This document shows, in pieces, positions 7,344-14,713 of a DNA stretch of 59,768 bases. Source of the DNA: Gemmiger_A avium (GTDB lineage: Bacteria; Bacillota; Clostridia; Oscillospirales; Ruminococcaceae). Made by a program: the position numbers and the translations under genes. Position 1 is the stretch's first letter, and each line of letters opens with the position of its first letter. Below the pieces are notes generated by a model. It worked only from the letters and a program-made list of their open reading frames with translations, had not been told where the DNA came from and did not search any database. The stretch lies in the NCBI GenBank assembly GCA_019114585.1, contig DXFE01000087.1:1-59768 (forward strand), given 5' to 3'.

Positions 7344-9692
7344 ATGACACTGGATCAGTTGCATGTGGGGGAAAGCGGCGTCATCCGGGCCGTAGGCGGC
7401 CAGGGTGCGCTGCGGCGGCACTTTTTTGATATGGGGCTCACCCCCGGCACCTGGGTGACCCTGCGCAAAACGGCCCCCATGGGGGACCCGGTGGAGCTGG
7501 AACTGCGGGGGTACGAACTGACCCTGCGGCTGGCCGACGCCGCTGATATTACCATCGAAAAGATGGACCTGCCCCTGCGGCGGGAGGCCGGCGCCATCCA
7601 TCCGGAGGACACCGACCACCCCGGCCACGGCGAGGCGGCATTTGCCCCCCGCAAGGGCGGCCGGGAGCTGCCGGACGGCGCTCCGCTGACCTTTGCCCTG
7701 GCGGGCAACCAGAACTGCGGCAAGACCACCCTGTTCAACCAGCTGACCGGCTCCAACCAGCATGTGGGCAACTTCCCCGGCGTGACGGTGGACCGGAAGG
7801 ACGGCCAGATCCGCAAGCATCCGGAGGCCACGGTGGTGGACCTGCCGGGCATCTATTCCCTGTCCCCCTACTCCAACGAGGAGATCGTGACCCGGGATTT
7901 CCTGATCGGGCAGCATCCCCAGGGTATCATCAACATTGTGGACGCCACCAACATCGAGCGCAACCTGTACCTGACCCTGCAGCTGATCGAGCTGGACATC
8001 CCCATGGTGCTGGCGCTGAACATGATGGACGAGGTGCGCAGCGGCGGCGGCACCATCCTGGTGAACCGGCTGGAGGCGGAACTGGGCATCCCGGTGGTGC
8101 CCATCAGCGCCGCCAAGAATGAAGGCATCGACGAGCTGATTGCCCATGCCCTGCTGGTGGCCCGCCAGCAGCAGAAGCCCGGGCGGCTGGATTTCTGTTC
8201 CGGCGCGGTACACCGGTGCATCCACGCCATCAGCCACCTGATTGAAGACCACGCCGAGCGGGCGCAGGTTCCGCCCCGGTTCGCCGCCACCAAACTGGTG
8301 GAGGGCGACGCGCCCATGCTGGAAAAGCTGGCCCTGAGCACCAACGAGAAGGAGCTCATGGAGCACGCCATCACCGAGATGGAGGACGAACTGGGCACCG
8401 ACCGGGAGGCCGCTCTGGCCGATATGCGGTACAGCTTTATTGAACAGCTGTGTGTCCACACGGTGGTCAAGCCGGCGGAAAGCAAGGAAAAGGCCCGCAG
8501 CGTGGCCATGGACAAGGTACTGACCAACAAATACCTGGCCCTGCCCATCTTCCTGGCCATCATGGGCTTTGTGTTCTGGGCCACCTTCGGGCCGGTGGGC
8601 AGCACCCTGAGCGATCTGTTCAGCGCGGGGATTGACTGGGTCACCGCCCGGTGCAGCGACGCATTGATCGCTTATGGCATCAACCCGGTGGTGCACAGCC
8701 TGGTGATCGACGGTATCTTTGCCGGCGTGGGCAGCGTGCTAAGCTTCCTGCCCCTGATCGTGGTGCTGTTCTTCTTCCTGTCTTTGCTGGAGGATTCCGG
8801 CTACATGGCCCGGGTGGCTTTCGTCATGGACAAGCTGCTGCGCAAGCTGGGTCTGAGCGGCCGCAGCTTTGTGCCCATGCTGATCGGTTTCGGCTGCAGC
8901 GTGCCCGCCATCATGGCCACCCGTACCCTGTCCAGCGAACGGGACCGGAAGATGACCATTCTGCTGACCCCCTTCATGAGCTGCAGCGCCAAAATCCCCA
9001 TCTACGCCATGTTCACCGCCGCTTTCTTTGCCAAATTCCAGGCGGGGGTGATGATCGGGCTGTACCTGCTGGGCATCCTGGTGGGTGTGGTGTTCAGCCT
9101 GATCCTGAAAGCCACCGTTTTCAAGGGCGAACCGGTGCCTTTTGTGATGGAGCTGCCCAACTACCGGCTGCCCAGCGCCAAAAACGTGGGCCAGCTGATC
9201 TGGGACAAGGCCAAGGATTTTCTGACCCGCGCCTTTACCGTGATCTTCCTGGCGTCCATCCTGATCTGGTTTTTGCAGACCTTTGACGCCCGGCTGAACG
9301 TGGTCACCGACTCGTCCCAGAGCCTGCTGGCCATGCTGGGCGGGCTGCTGGCCCCGCTGTTTGCCCCCCTGGGCTTCGGCGACTGGCGGGTGGCCACCGC
9401 GCTGGTCACCGGCTTTACCGCCAAGGAGGCGGTGGTCAGCAACCTGGCGGTGCTCACCGGCTCCACCATGGCCACCCTGCCCCAGAACCTGAGCAGCCTG
9501 TTTACCCCCTTCACCGCCTTTGTGTTCCTGGTGTTCACCCTGCTGTACACCCCCTGCGTGGCGGCTATCGCCGCCGTGCGCCGGGAGATGGGCAGCGTCC
9601 GGGCCGCGCTGGTTGTGGCGGTGGAACAGTGCGCCATCGCCTGGGTGGTGGCGTTCCTGGTGCGCTGTATCGGGATGCTTTTCATCGGATAA
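7344..9692 (+). CDS. feoB: Ferrous iron transporter, FeoA-FeoB fusion
   Basis: A 782-residue protein starting at ATG 7344 behind AGGAGG. Residues 1 to about 78 are a FeoA SH3-like domain (FFDMGLTPGTWVTLRKTAPMGDPVEL), followed by a short linker and a full FeoB. The G1 motif is GNQNCGKT at 121-128 (usually GNPNCGKT); then come TVVDLPGIYSL and NMMDE. The C-terminal membrane part has the two Gate regions (MARVAFVMDKLLRKLGLSGRS and the second Gate ending TPCVAA). It imports Fe2+ across the inner membrane. The fused FeoA-FeoB order is known in some Clostridia. The next gene is the usual small FeoB-associated partner. Confidence 0.96.
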   Translation: MTLDQLHVGESGVIRAVGGQGALRRHFFDMGLTPGTWVTLRKTAPMGDPVELELRGYELTLRLADAADITIEKMDLPLRREAGAIHPEDTDHPGHGEAAFAPRKGGRELPDGAPLTFALAGNQNCGKTTLFNQLTGSNQHVGNFPGVTVDRKDGQIRKHPEATVVDLPGIYSLSPYSNEEIVTRDFLIGQHPQGIINIVDATNIERNLYLTLQLIELDIPMVLALNMMDEVRSGGGTILVNRLEAELGIPVVPISAAKNEGIDELIAHALLVARQQQKPGRLDFCSGAVHRCIHAISHLIEDHAERAQVPPRFAATKLVEGDAPMLEKLALSTNEKELMEHAITEMEDELGTDREAALADMRYSFIEQLCVHTVVKPAESKEKARSVAMDKVLTNKYLALPIFLAIMGFVFWATFGPVGSTLSDLFSAGIDWVTARCSDALIAYGINPVVHSLVIDGIFAGVGSVLSFLPLIVVLFFFLSLLEDSGYMARVAFVMDKLLRKLGLSGRSFVPMLIGFGCSVPAIMATRTLSSERDRKMTILLTPFMSCSAKIPIYAMFTAAFFAKFQAGVMIGLYLLGILVGVVFSLILKATVFKGEPVPFVMELPNYRLPSAKNVGQLIWDKAKDFLTRAFTVIFLASILIWFLQTFDARLNVVTDSSQSLLAMLGGLLAPLFAPLGFGDWRVATALVTGFTAKEAVVSNLAVLTGSTMATLPQNLSSLFTPFTAFVFLVFTLLYTPCVAAIAAVRREMGSVRAALVVAVEQCAIAWVVAFLVRCIGMLFIG

Positions 9693-9707
9693 ACGGAGGT
9701 TTTTTAT

Positions 9708-9860
9708 ATGGGTACCTGGATTGTTCTGGGCGTTGTGATTGTGGCGGCCATTGCCGCGCTGGTTTTTATCTGCAAAAACGGCGGCTGGGGCGGCTGCGGC
9801 GGTGACTGCGCCCACTGCGCCGGCTGCGACGCACAGAAAAAGCAACAGAACGGGCAGTAA
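9708..9860 (+). CDS. FeoB-associated Cys-rich small membrane protein
   Basis: A 50-residue protein, start ATG 9708 behind GGAGGT, 15 bases after feoAB. Residues 2-21 form one membrane helix (GTWIVLGVVIVAAIAALVFI), followed by a Gly/Cys-rich tail with five cysteines (C22, then CGGDCAHCAGC) and a basic end. This architecture matches the FeoB-associated Cys-rich membrane protein family, proposed to help iron handling at FeoB. The function is inferred from family and position only. Confidence 0.88.
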   Translation: MGTWIVLGVVIVAAIAALVFICKNGGWGGCGGDCAHCAGCDAQKKQQNGQ

Positions 9861-9872
9861 CCGCCCATACAC

Positions 9873-9907
9873 AAGCCCGCCGGAGCATTGGCTCCGGCGG
9901 GCTTTTT
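9873..9907 (+). terminator. Intrinsic terminator after feo operon
   Basis: Perfect 14-base stem AAGCCCGCCGGAGC / GCTCCGGCGGGCTT with loop ATTG and a short T run. Confidence 0.92.
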
Positions 9908-9993
9908 CGCCGCATTTTTGTCCTCCATTGGCGTACATTTGTAACTTGAGTGAATCCACACGGGTGCGGGCGGCTCATTTTTGTGCAAAAGCT

Positions 9994-10030
9994 GCACTGT
10001 ACCACAGTGCCGAAATAGAGTATAATACTC
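9994..10030 (+). promoter_or_regulatory. serC promoter with two dyads
   Basis: A perfect TATAAT lies at 10021-10026 and is itself the core of a 13-base palindrome GAGTAT-A-ATACTC (10018-10030). Upstream, where the -35 box should lie, is a second perfect dyad GCACTGT-ACC-ACAGTGC (9994-10010). No good -35 is visible, which suggests a regulated promoter. The regulator is unknown. Confidence 0.6.
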
Positions 10031-10071
10031 TGTATAAACCGCCGCGAGGCGAAAAAAAGGAGAGTTTGATC

Positions 10072-11154
10072 ATGGCACGAGTGTACAACTTCAGCGCAGG
10101 CCCTTCCATGCTGCCCGAACCGGTCCTGGAGATCGCACGGGATCAGCTGCTGGAATACGGATGTTCCGGCCAGTCCGTCATGGAGATGAGCCATCGAAGC
10201 AGTACCTTCGATGCCATCATCAAGGGCACCGAAGCGGCGCTGCGCCGGGTGCTGAACATTCCGGACAACTACAAGGTAGGCTTTATCCAGGGCGGCGCCT
10301 CCACCCAGTTCGCGATGGTGCCGATGAACCTGATGACCACCGGCCACGCCGACTACATTGTTACCGGCAACTTCTCGAACCGGGCCGCCAAGGAGGCCGC
10401 CAAGTTCGGCCAGGTGGACGTGGTAGCCTCCAGCAAGGACAAGAACTTCACCTACATTCCCGACCCGGACACCATCGCCTATACCCCGGGCGCCAGCTAC
10501 GTGCATATCTGCGAGAACAACACCATCTTCGGCACCCGCTACACCAAGCTGCCCCAGGTGCCCGGCGTGCCGCTGGTGGCGGATATGTCCAGCTGCATCC
10601 TGAGCCGTCCCACCGATGTGAGCCAGTACGGGCTGATCTACTTCGGCGTGCAGAAGAACGTAGCCCCCGCCGGCATGGCCATTGCCATCGTGCGGGAGGA
10701 TCTGCTGGGCAACGCGGGCCCCGCGGTGCCGGATATGCTCAACTACAAGACCCTGATCGACGCGGACAGCATGTACAACACTCCGCCCTGCTGGTGCATC
10801 TACATGACCGGCCTGGTGCTGGACTGGATCGAGAACCAGGTGGGCGGTCTGGCCGAGATGGAAAAGCGCAACAACGCCAAGGCGGCGGTGCTGTACGATT
10901 ATCTGGACAGCCAGGAGTTCTTCAAGAACCCGGTGGAAAAGGAATTCCGCAGCATCATGAACGTGACCTTTACCAGCCCCACCCCCGAGCTGGACAAGAA
11001 ATTCTGCGCCGAAGCCGCAGCCGCCGGGTTCGTGAACCTGAAGGGCCACCGTCTGGTGGGCGGCATGCGCGCCTCCATCTACAATGCCATGCCTGCTGAG
11101 GGCGTGGCCAAGCTGGTGCAGTTCATGGAAGACTTCCGCAAGGCAAACGCGTAA
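10072..11154 (+). CDS. serC: Phosphoserine aminotransferase
   Basis: A 360-residue class V aminotransferase starting at ATG 10072 behind AAGGAGA. It converts 3-phosphohydroxypyruvate and glutamate to phosphoserine in serine synthesis. The start YNFSAGPSMLP and EMSHRS are SerC signatures. The pyridoxal-phosphate lysine is Lys195 in FGVQKNVAPAG. It is followed by serA on the same strand; the phosphatase serB is not in the window. Confidence 0.97.
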   Translation: MARVYNFSAGPSMLPEPVLEIARDQLLEYGCSGQSVMEMSHRSSTFDAIIKGTEAALRRVLNIPDNYKVGFIQGGASTQFAMVPMNLMTTGHADYIVTGNFSNRAAKEAAKFGQVDVVASSKDKNFTYIPDPDTIAYTPGASYVHICENNTIFGTRYTKLPQVPGVPLVADMSSCILSRPTDVSQYGLIYFGVQKNVAPAGMAIAIVREDLLGNAGPAVPDMLNYKTLIDADSMYNTPPCWCIYMTGLVLDWIENQVGGLAEMEKRNNAKAAVLYDYLDSQEFFKNPVEKEFRSIMNVTFTSPTPELDKKFCAEAAAAGFVNLKGHRLVGGMRASIYNAMPAEGVAKLVQFMEDFRKANA

Positions 11155-11170
11155 AAACCGTGAAAAGTTC

Positions 11171-11200
11171 GGCGGCGCCGATTGACAGCCCGGCGCCGCC
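11171..11200 (+). repeat. Intercistronic inverted repeat between serC and serA
   Basis: A perfect ten-base stem GGCGGCGCCG / CGGCGCCGCC encloses a ten-base loop that contains TTGACA (11182-11187). TACTAT lies 17 bases further on at 11205-11210. No T tract follows, so it is not a simple terminator. It could be a processing or attenuation hairpin. Confidence 0.6.
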
Positions 11201-11225
11201 GTCATACTATAAAGGAGTGTGGATC

Positions 11226-12389
11226 ATGTATACCATCAAGACCCTCAACAGCATTTCGGCCGCCGGTCTTGGGCGGCTTTCGGCCAATCTGTTCCGTGTG
11301 GACAACGACTGCGAAGAGCCCCAGGGCATCCTGGTGCGCAGCGCCAAGATGCACGATATGCCCCTGCCCGGCAGCCTGCTGGCCATCGCCCGGGCGGGCG
11401 CCGGTGTGAACAACATCCCGCTGGACAAGTGCAGCGAACAGGGCATTGTGGTATTCAACACCCCGGGCGCCAACAGCAACGCGGTGGCGGAGCTGGCGGT
11501 GGGCGGCCTGGTGCTGGCCAGCCGCAACCTGGCCCCGGCGCTGGCCTGGGCCGCCGGGCTGAAAGGCCAGGGCGACGCGGTGGGCGCGCTGGTGGAAAAG
11601 GGCAAAAGCCAGTTTGTGGGCCCGGAACTGCGGGGCAAGACCCTGGGCGTGATCGGCCTGGGCGCCATCGGCGTCAAGGTGGCCAACGCGGCGGTGCATC
11701 TGGGCATGGATGTGTACGGCTATGACCCCTACATCTCGGTGGAGGCCGCCTGGAATCTGAGCCGGAGTGTTGTACACTGCGTAAACCTCAACGATATTAT
11801 TACAAAATGTGATTATATCACCCTGCATCTGCCCCTGAACGCCCAGACCCGCGGTTTCCTGAACGGCAACACGCTGGCCAGCTGCAAGCAGGGCGTGCGG
11901 GTGCTGAACTTCGCCCGGGGCGAGCTGGTGGACAACGCCGCCATGCTCAGCGCGCTGGAACAGGGCAAGGTGGCCACCTACGTGACCGACTTCCCCTGCG
12001 AGGAACTGCTGGGCGTGCCCGGCGTGGTGGCCCTGCCCCATCTGGGCGCCTCCACCCCTGAAAGCGAGGACAACTGCGCCGTGATGGCCGCCGAAGAGAT
12101 CGCGGATTACCTGCTCAACGGCAACATCACCAACAGCGTGAACCTGCCCAACGTAAGCCAGCCCCGGGCCGCGGGGCGACGCATCTGCGTGATCCACAAG
12201 AACGAACCCGGCCTGATCAGCGCCATCACGGCGGTGACCACCCAGGCCGGCCTGAACATCGAGAACATGGTGAACAAGAGCAAAAAGGAAATGGCCTACA
12301 CCATGCTGGACGCCACCGGCCCCATCGGCCGGGATCTGGAACAGCAGATGGCCGCCATTCCGGCCGTGGTGCGGGTGCGCATCCTGTAA
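11226..12389 (+). CDS. serA: D-3-phosphoglycerate dehydrogenase
   Basis: A 387-residue NAD-dependent 2-hydroxyacid dehydrogenase starting at ATG 11226 behind AAAGGAG. It commits 3-phosphoglycerate to serine synthesis. The Rossmann motif is GLGAIG at 144-149; the catalytic Arg is in NFARGELVD and the His in LPHLGASTPES. A C-terminal ACT domain (from about residue 318, ICVIHKNEPGLISAIT) suggests serine feedback control. The length fits the short (type III) PGDH form. It lies directly after serC. Confidence 0.95.
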   Translation: MYTIKTLNSISAAGLGRLSANLFRVDNDCEEPQGILVRSAKMHDMPLPGSLLAIARAGAGVNNIPLDKCSEQGIVVFNTPGANSNAVAELAVGGLVLASRNLAPALAWAAGLKGQGDAVGALVEKGKSQFVGPELRGKTLGVIGLGAIGVKVANAAVHLGMDVYGYDPYISVEAAWNLSRSVVHCVNLNDIITKCDYITLHLPLNAQTRGFLNGNTLASCKQGVRVLNFARGELVDNAAMLSALEQGKVATYVTDFPCEELLGVPGVVALPHLGASTPESEDNCAVMAAEEIADYLLNGNITNSVNLPNVSQPRAAGRRICVIHKNEPGLISAITAVTTQAGLNIENMVNKSKKEMAYTMLDATGPIGRDLEQQMAAIPAVVRVRIL

Positions 12390-12422
12390 AGCCGATTGCC
12401 TGTTCACCGGAAAGTGTGAACT

Positions 12423-13124
12423 GTGCAAGACGAATCCAACATACGGCCACGGGCCAAAAAGCGCTGGCTGGTGCTGCTGGTTCTCCCCCCGGCGGCACTG
12501 GCTGCGCTTGGCCTGATCTTCTGGGGCCAGCTGCGGGGGCTTACCGCCGCCGAGCTGCTGAACTATCTGCCCGCCAGCGTGCCGCTGGCCGCCCTTTCCC
12601 TGATCGGGCTGCACGGGCTGAAATCCCTGAGCCTGGTGTTTCCGCTGGCGGTGCTGCAGGTGGCGGGCGGTCTGCTGCTGCCCACCGGCTGGGCCTTTGC
12701 GGTGAACCTGGCGGGCATGCTGGTCAGCCTGTCCCTGCCCTACGGGGTGGGGCGCTTTACCGGCAACCAGCTGTGGCGCTGGCTTTGTGCCCGGTTTCCC
12801 CGGATACAGGCCATCGAGCGGTTTGAAGCCGGCAACAACCTGCTGTTTGCCGCCATCCTGCGGCTGGTGGATGTGCTGCCCTTTGACCTGGTAAGCTGGT
12901 ACCTGGGCAGCACCGGCGTGGCCTACGGGCCTTATCTGGCCGGTTCGGTGATCGGCAACCTGGCCGACATGGTCATGAACACCTGGCTGGGCATCGCGCT
13001 CAGCGACGGGCTGGACTGGCGGCAGCTGCTGCTGTGGCTGGTGCTCAAGATCATCAGCCTGCTGGCCGCCCGCGCGCTGAACCGCCGGGTAAACGAGCGC
13101 TGCCGCAAACCCACTGAAACATGA
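12423..13124 (+). CDS. VTT (TVP38/TMEM64, DedA-like) membrane protein
   Basis: A 233-residue membrane protein read from GTG 12423; no strong ribosome site is visible (GGAAAG at about 12410), so the start is tentative. A basic N-terminus is followed by five or six hydrophobic helices. The VTT core contains the characteristic G-R-F..G segment (YGVGRFTGNQLWRWL) and LRLVDVLPFDLVSWYLGSTG. Members are thought to move lipids or small solutes across the membrane; the substrate here is unknown. It lies 33 bases after serA and may be co-transcribed. Confidence 0.82.
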   Translation: MQDESNIRPRAKKRWLVLLVLPPAALAALGLIFWGQLRGLTAAELLNYLPASVPLAALSLIGLHGLKSLSLVFPLAVLQVAGGLLLPTGWAFAVNLAGMLVSLSLPYGVGRFTGNQLWRWLCARFPRIQAIERFEAGNNLLFAAILRLVDVLPFDLVSWYLGSTGVAYGPYLAGSVIGNLADMVMNTWLGIALSDGLDWRQLLLWLVLKIISLLAARALNRRVNERCRKPTET

Positions 13125-13157
13125 AAACGGAACTGCCTGCGGGCAGTTCCGTTTTTT
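13124..13157. terminator. Bidirectional intrinsic terminator
   Basis: Perfect stem AAAACGGAACTGCC / GGCAGTTCCGTTTT with loop TGCG. The A and T flanks let it serve both the VTT gene (+) and the converging sulfatase (-). Confidence 0.92.
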
Positions 13158-13172
13158 GTCTGTCGGCGCCGG

Positions 13173-14636
13173 TTATGGCTCCGTCTGGTATTTGGGGCTG
13201 TCGGCATAGACAGGCCGACCCCCGGAATAGACGCCCGGGCGGCGCATCTGGCCAAAGCCGGTCACCGCTTCCCGGCATCCGTCCACCGCCGGGTCGGCGT
13301 AGGTGCAGTACCAGTTCTGCAGCCGGTCCAGCATCCGGGCCTGGATCTCCGCGTACTCCGGACGGCCGGCCAGGTTCTCCCGCTCGCCCGGGTCCCGGGC
13401 CAGACAATAGAGTTCGTGGGGGCCGTAGGGGTAGCGGTGGATGTACTTCCACTCCCGGTTGCGGATCATCCGGCTGCTGCCGTACTCATCCAGAATCACC
13501 ACATGGTTGTCCGCCTCGGCGCCGTTCACCAGCACGTCGGCAAAGCTGTGGCCCGGCAGGTCGGCGGGCAGGTCGCCCCGCAGATCCAGCAGCTCGTTCA
13601 GGGTCTGGATGATGTCGTAATGGCTGCACATGCTTTCGGTGACCCGGCCTGCCCGGACATGGCCCGGCCAGCGGACGATAAAGGGCACCTTGACCGCCGT
13701 GTCGAACAGATTGAACGGGAAGGTGCCGTTGCCCTTGCCCCAGATGCCGTGATGGCCCATGTTCATGCCGTTGTCGGCGGTGAAGATCACCAGGGTGTTT
13801 TCCGCCTGGCCCCGTTCTTCCAGCCGGTCCAGCAGCCGGCCCACCCCCGCGTCCATGGCCGTGACCGCCGCGTAATACCCCCGCAGCAGCCGTTTGCGTT
13901 CCTCCCCGGTGCCCCCGGGGGCGGTGGGGATGCGGTCGGGGTGCAGCGGCTCGTCCGGGGTGGCGGTAAAGGCGCAGTCCCGGTACAGGTCGATGTATTC
14001 CTTCGGGTGCTGATCCTCATCCCAGGGGTCGTGGGGCGCGGTATAGTGCACGCTGATATAGAAGGGATTTTCGCTGCCGGACAGCGCATCCAGGTACTCC
14101 AGCGCCCGCTCGGTAATCAGGTCGGTGATGTAGCGGCTTTCAAAGTGCAGCGTTCCGTTTTCCACTACGTCCGCCCGGTTGTACAGGCAGCCGCCCCGGC
14201 CGATGGTGTACCAGTGGGAAAACCCGTGCTGGGGATGCAGGCTGTCCCCCAGGTGCCACTTGCCCGCCAGCGCGCAGGTATACCCCTGCCGGGCCAGCAG
14301 GTCCGGGTAGGTAACCAGCCCCTCCAGATACCGGACGGGCCGGTCCTCGCTGGCAAAATAGGGATCGCCTGCCTGTTCCCCCAGCGCCTGCCGGTCCAGG
14401 CTGCCGCTGCGGATCCAGTCGTGCACCCCGTGCTGGGAGGGAATGCGGCCGGTCAGGATGGAGGCCCGGGCCGGGCTGCACACCGGCGAAGCACAGAAGA
14501 AATTCTCAAACCGGGTGCCCTGCGCCGCCAGCCGGTCCAGGTTGGGGGTGTGGATGTCGGTGTTGCCGGCGCAGCGCAGCGCCCAGGCGCCCTGGTCGTC
14601 GGTCAGAATAAACAGCAGATTGGGTCGTTGTTTCAT
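13173..14636 (-). CDS. Cys-type sulfatase (arylsulfatase / glycan sulfatase family)
   Basis: A 487-residue S1-family sulfatase. The N-terminus NLLFILTDDQGAWAL holds the metal-binding Asp pair, and the active-site signature C-S-P-A-R begins at Cys53, which must be oxidised to formylglycine. TADNGMNMGHHG supplies further metal ligands. The Cys form implies maturation by an anaerobic radical-SAM enzyme, not present in this window. There is no signal peptide, so it should act in the cytoplasm. Position after a sugar ABC transporter and near a fucosidase suggests desulfation of imported glycans. Which sulfate ester is cleaved cannot be told. Confidence 0.92.
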   Translation of the reverse strand: MKQRPNLLFILTDDQGAWALRCAGNTDIHTPNLDRLAAQGTRFENFFCASPVCSPARASILTGRIPSQHGVHDWIRSGSLDRQALGEQAGDPYFASEDRPVRYLEGLVTYPDLLARQGYTCALAGKWHLGDSLHPQHGFSHWYTIGRGGCLYNRADVVENGTLHFESRYITDLITERALEYLDALSGSENPFYISVHYTAPHDPWDEDQHPKEYIDLYRDCAFTATPDEPLHPDRIPTAPGGTGEERKRLLRGYYAAVTAMDAGVGRLLDRLEERGQAENTLVIFTADNGMNMGHHGIWGKGNGTFPFNLFDTAVKVPFIVRWPGHVRAGRVTESMCSHYDIIQTLNELLDLRGDLPADLPGHSFADVLVNGAEADNHVVILDEYGSSRMIRNREWKYIHRYPYGPHELYCLARDPGERENLAGRPEYAEIQARMLDRLQNWYCTYADPAVDGCREAVTGFGQMRRPGVYSGGRPVYADSPKYQTEP

Positions 14637-14662
14637 AGATTTGGCCTCGTTGTTTTACAGAT

Positions 14663-14694
14663 AAGGGCCGGCAGCCCGCGGGCTGCCGGCCCTT
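14663..14694 (-). repeat. Perfect 32-base palindrome between binding-protein and sulfatase genes
   Basis: The arms AAGGGCCGGCAGCCCG and CGGGCTGCCGGCCCTT meet without a spacer. It lies after the solute-binding-protein stop codon and 26 bases before the sulfatase start codon. There is no T tract on the minus strand, so it more likely stabilises or processes the mRNA than ends it. Confidence 0.75.
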
Positions 14695-14713
14695 GCCGGT
14701 CATGGTTTCCGGA

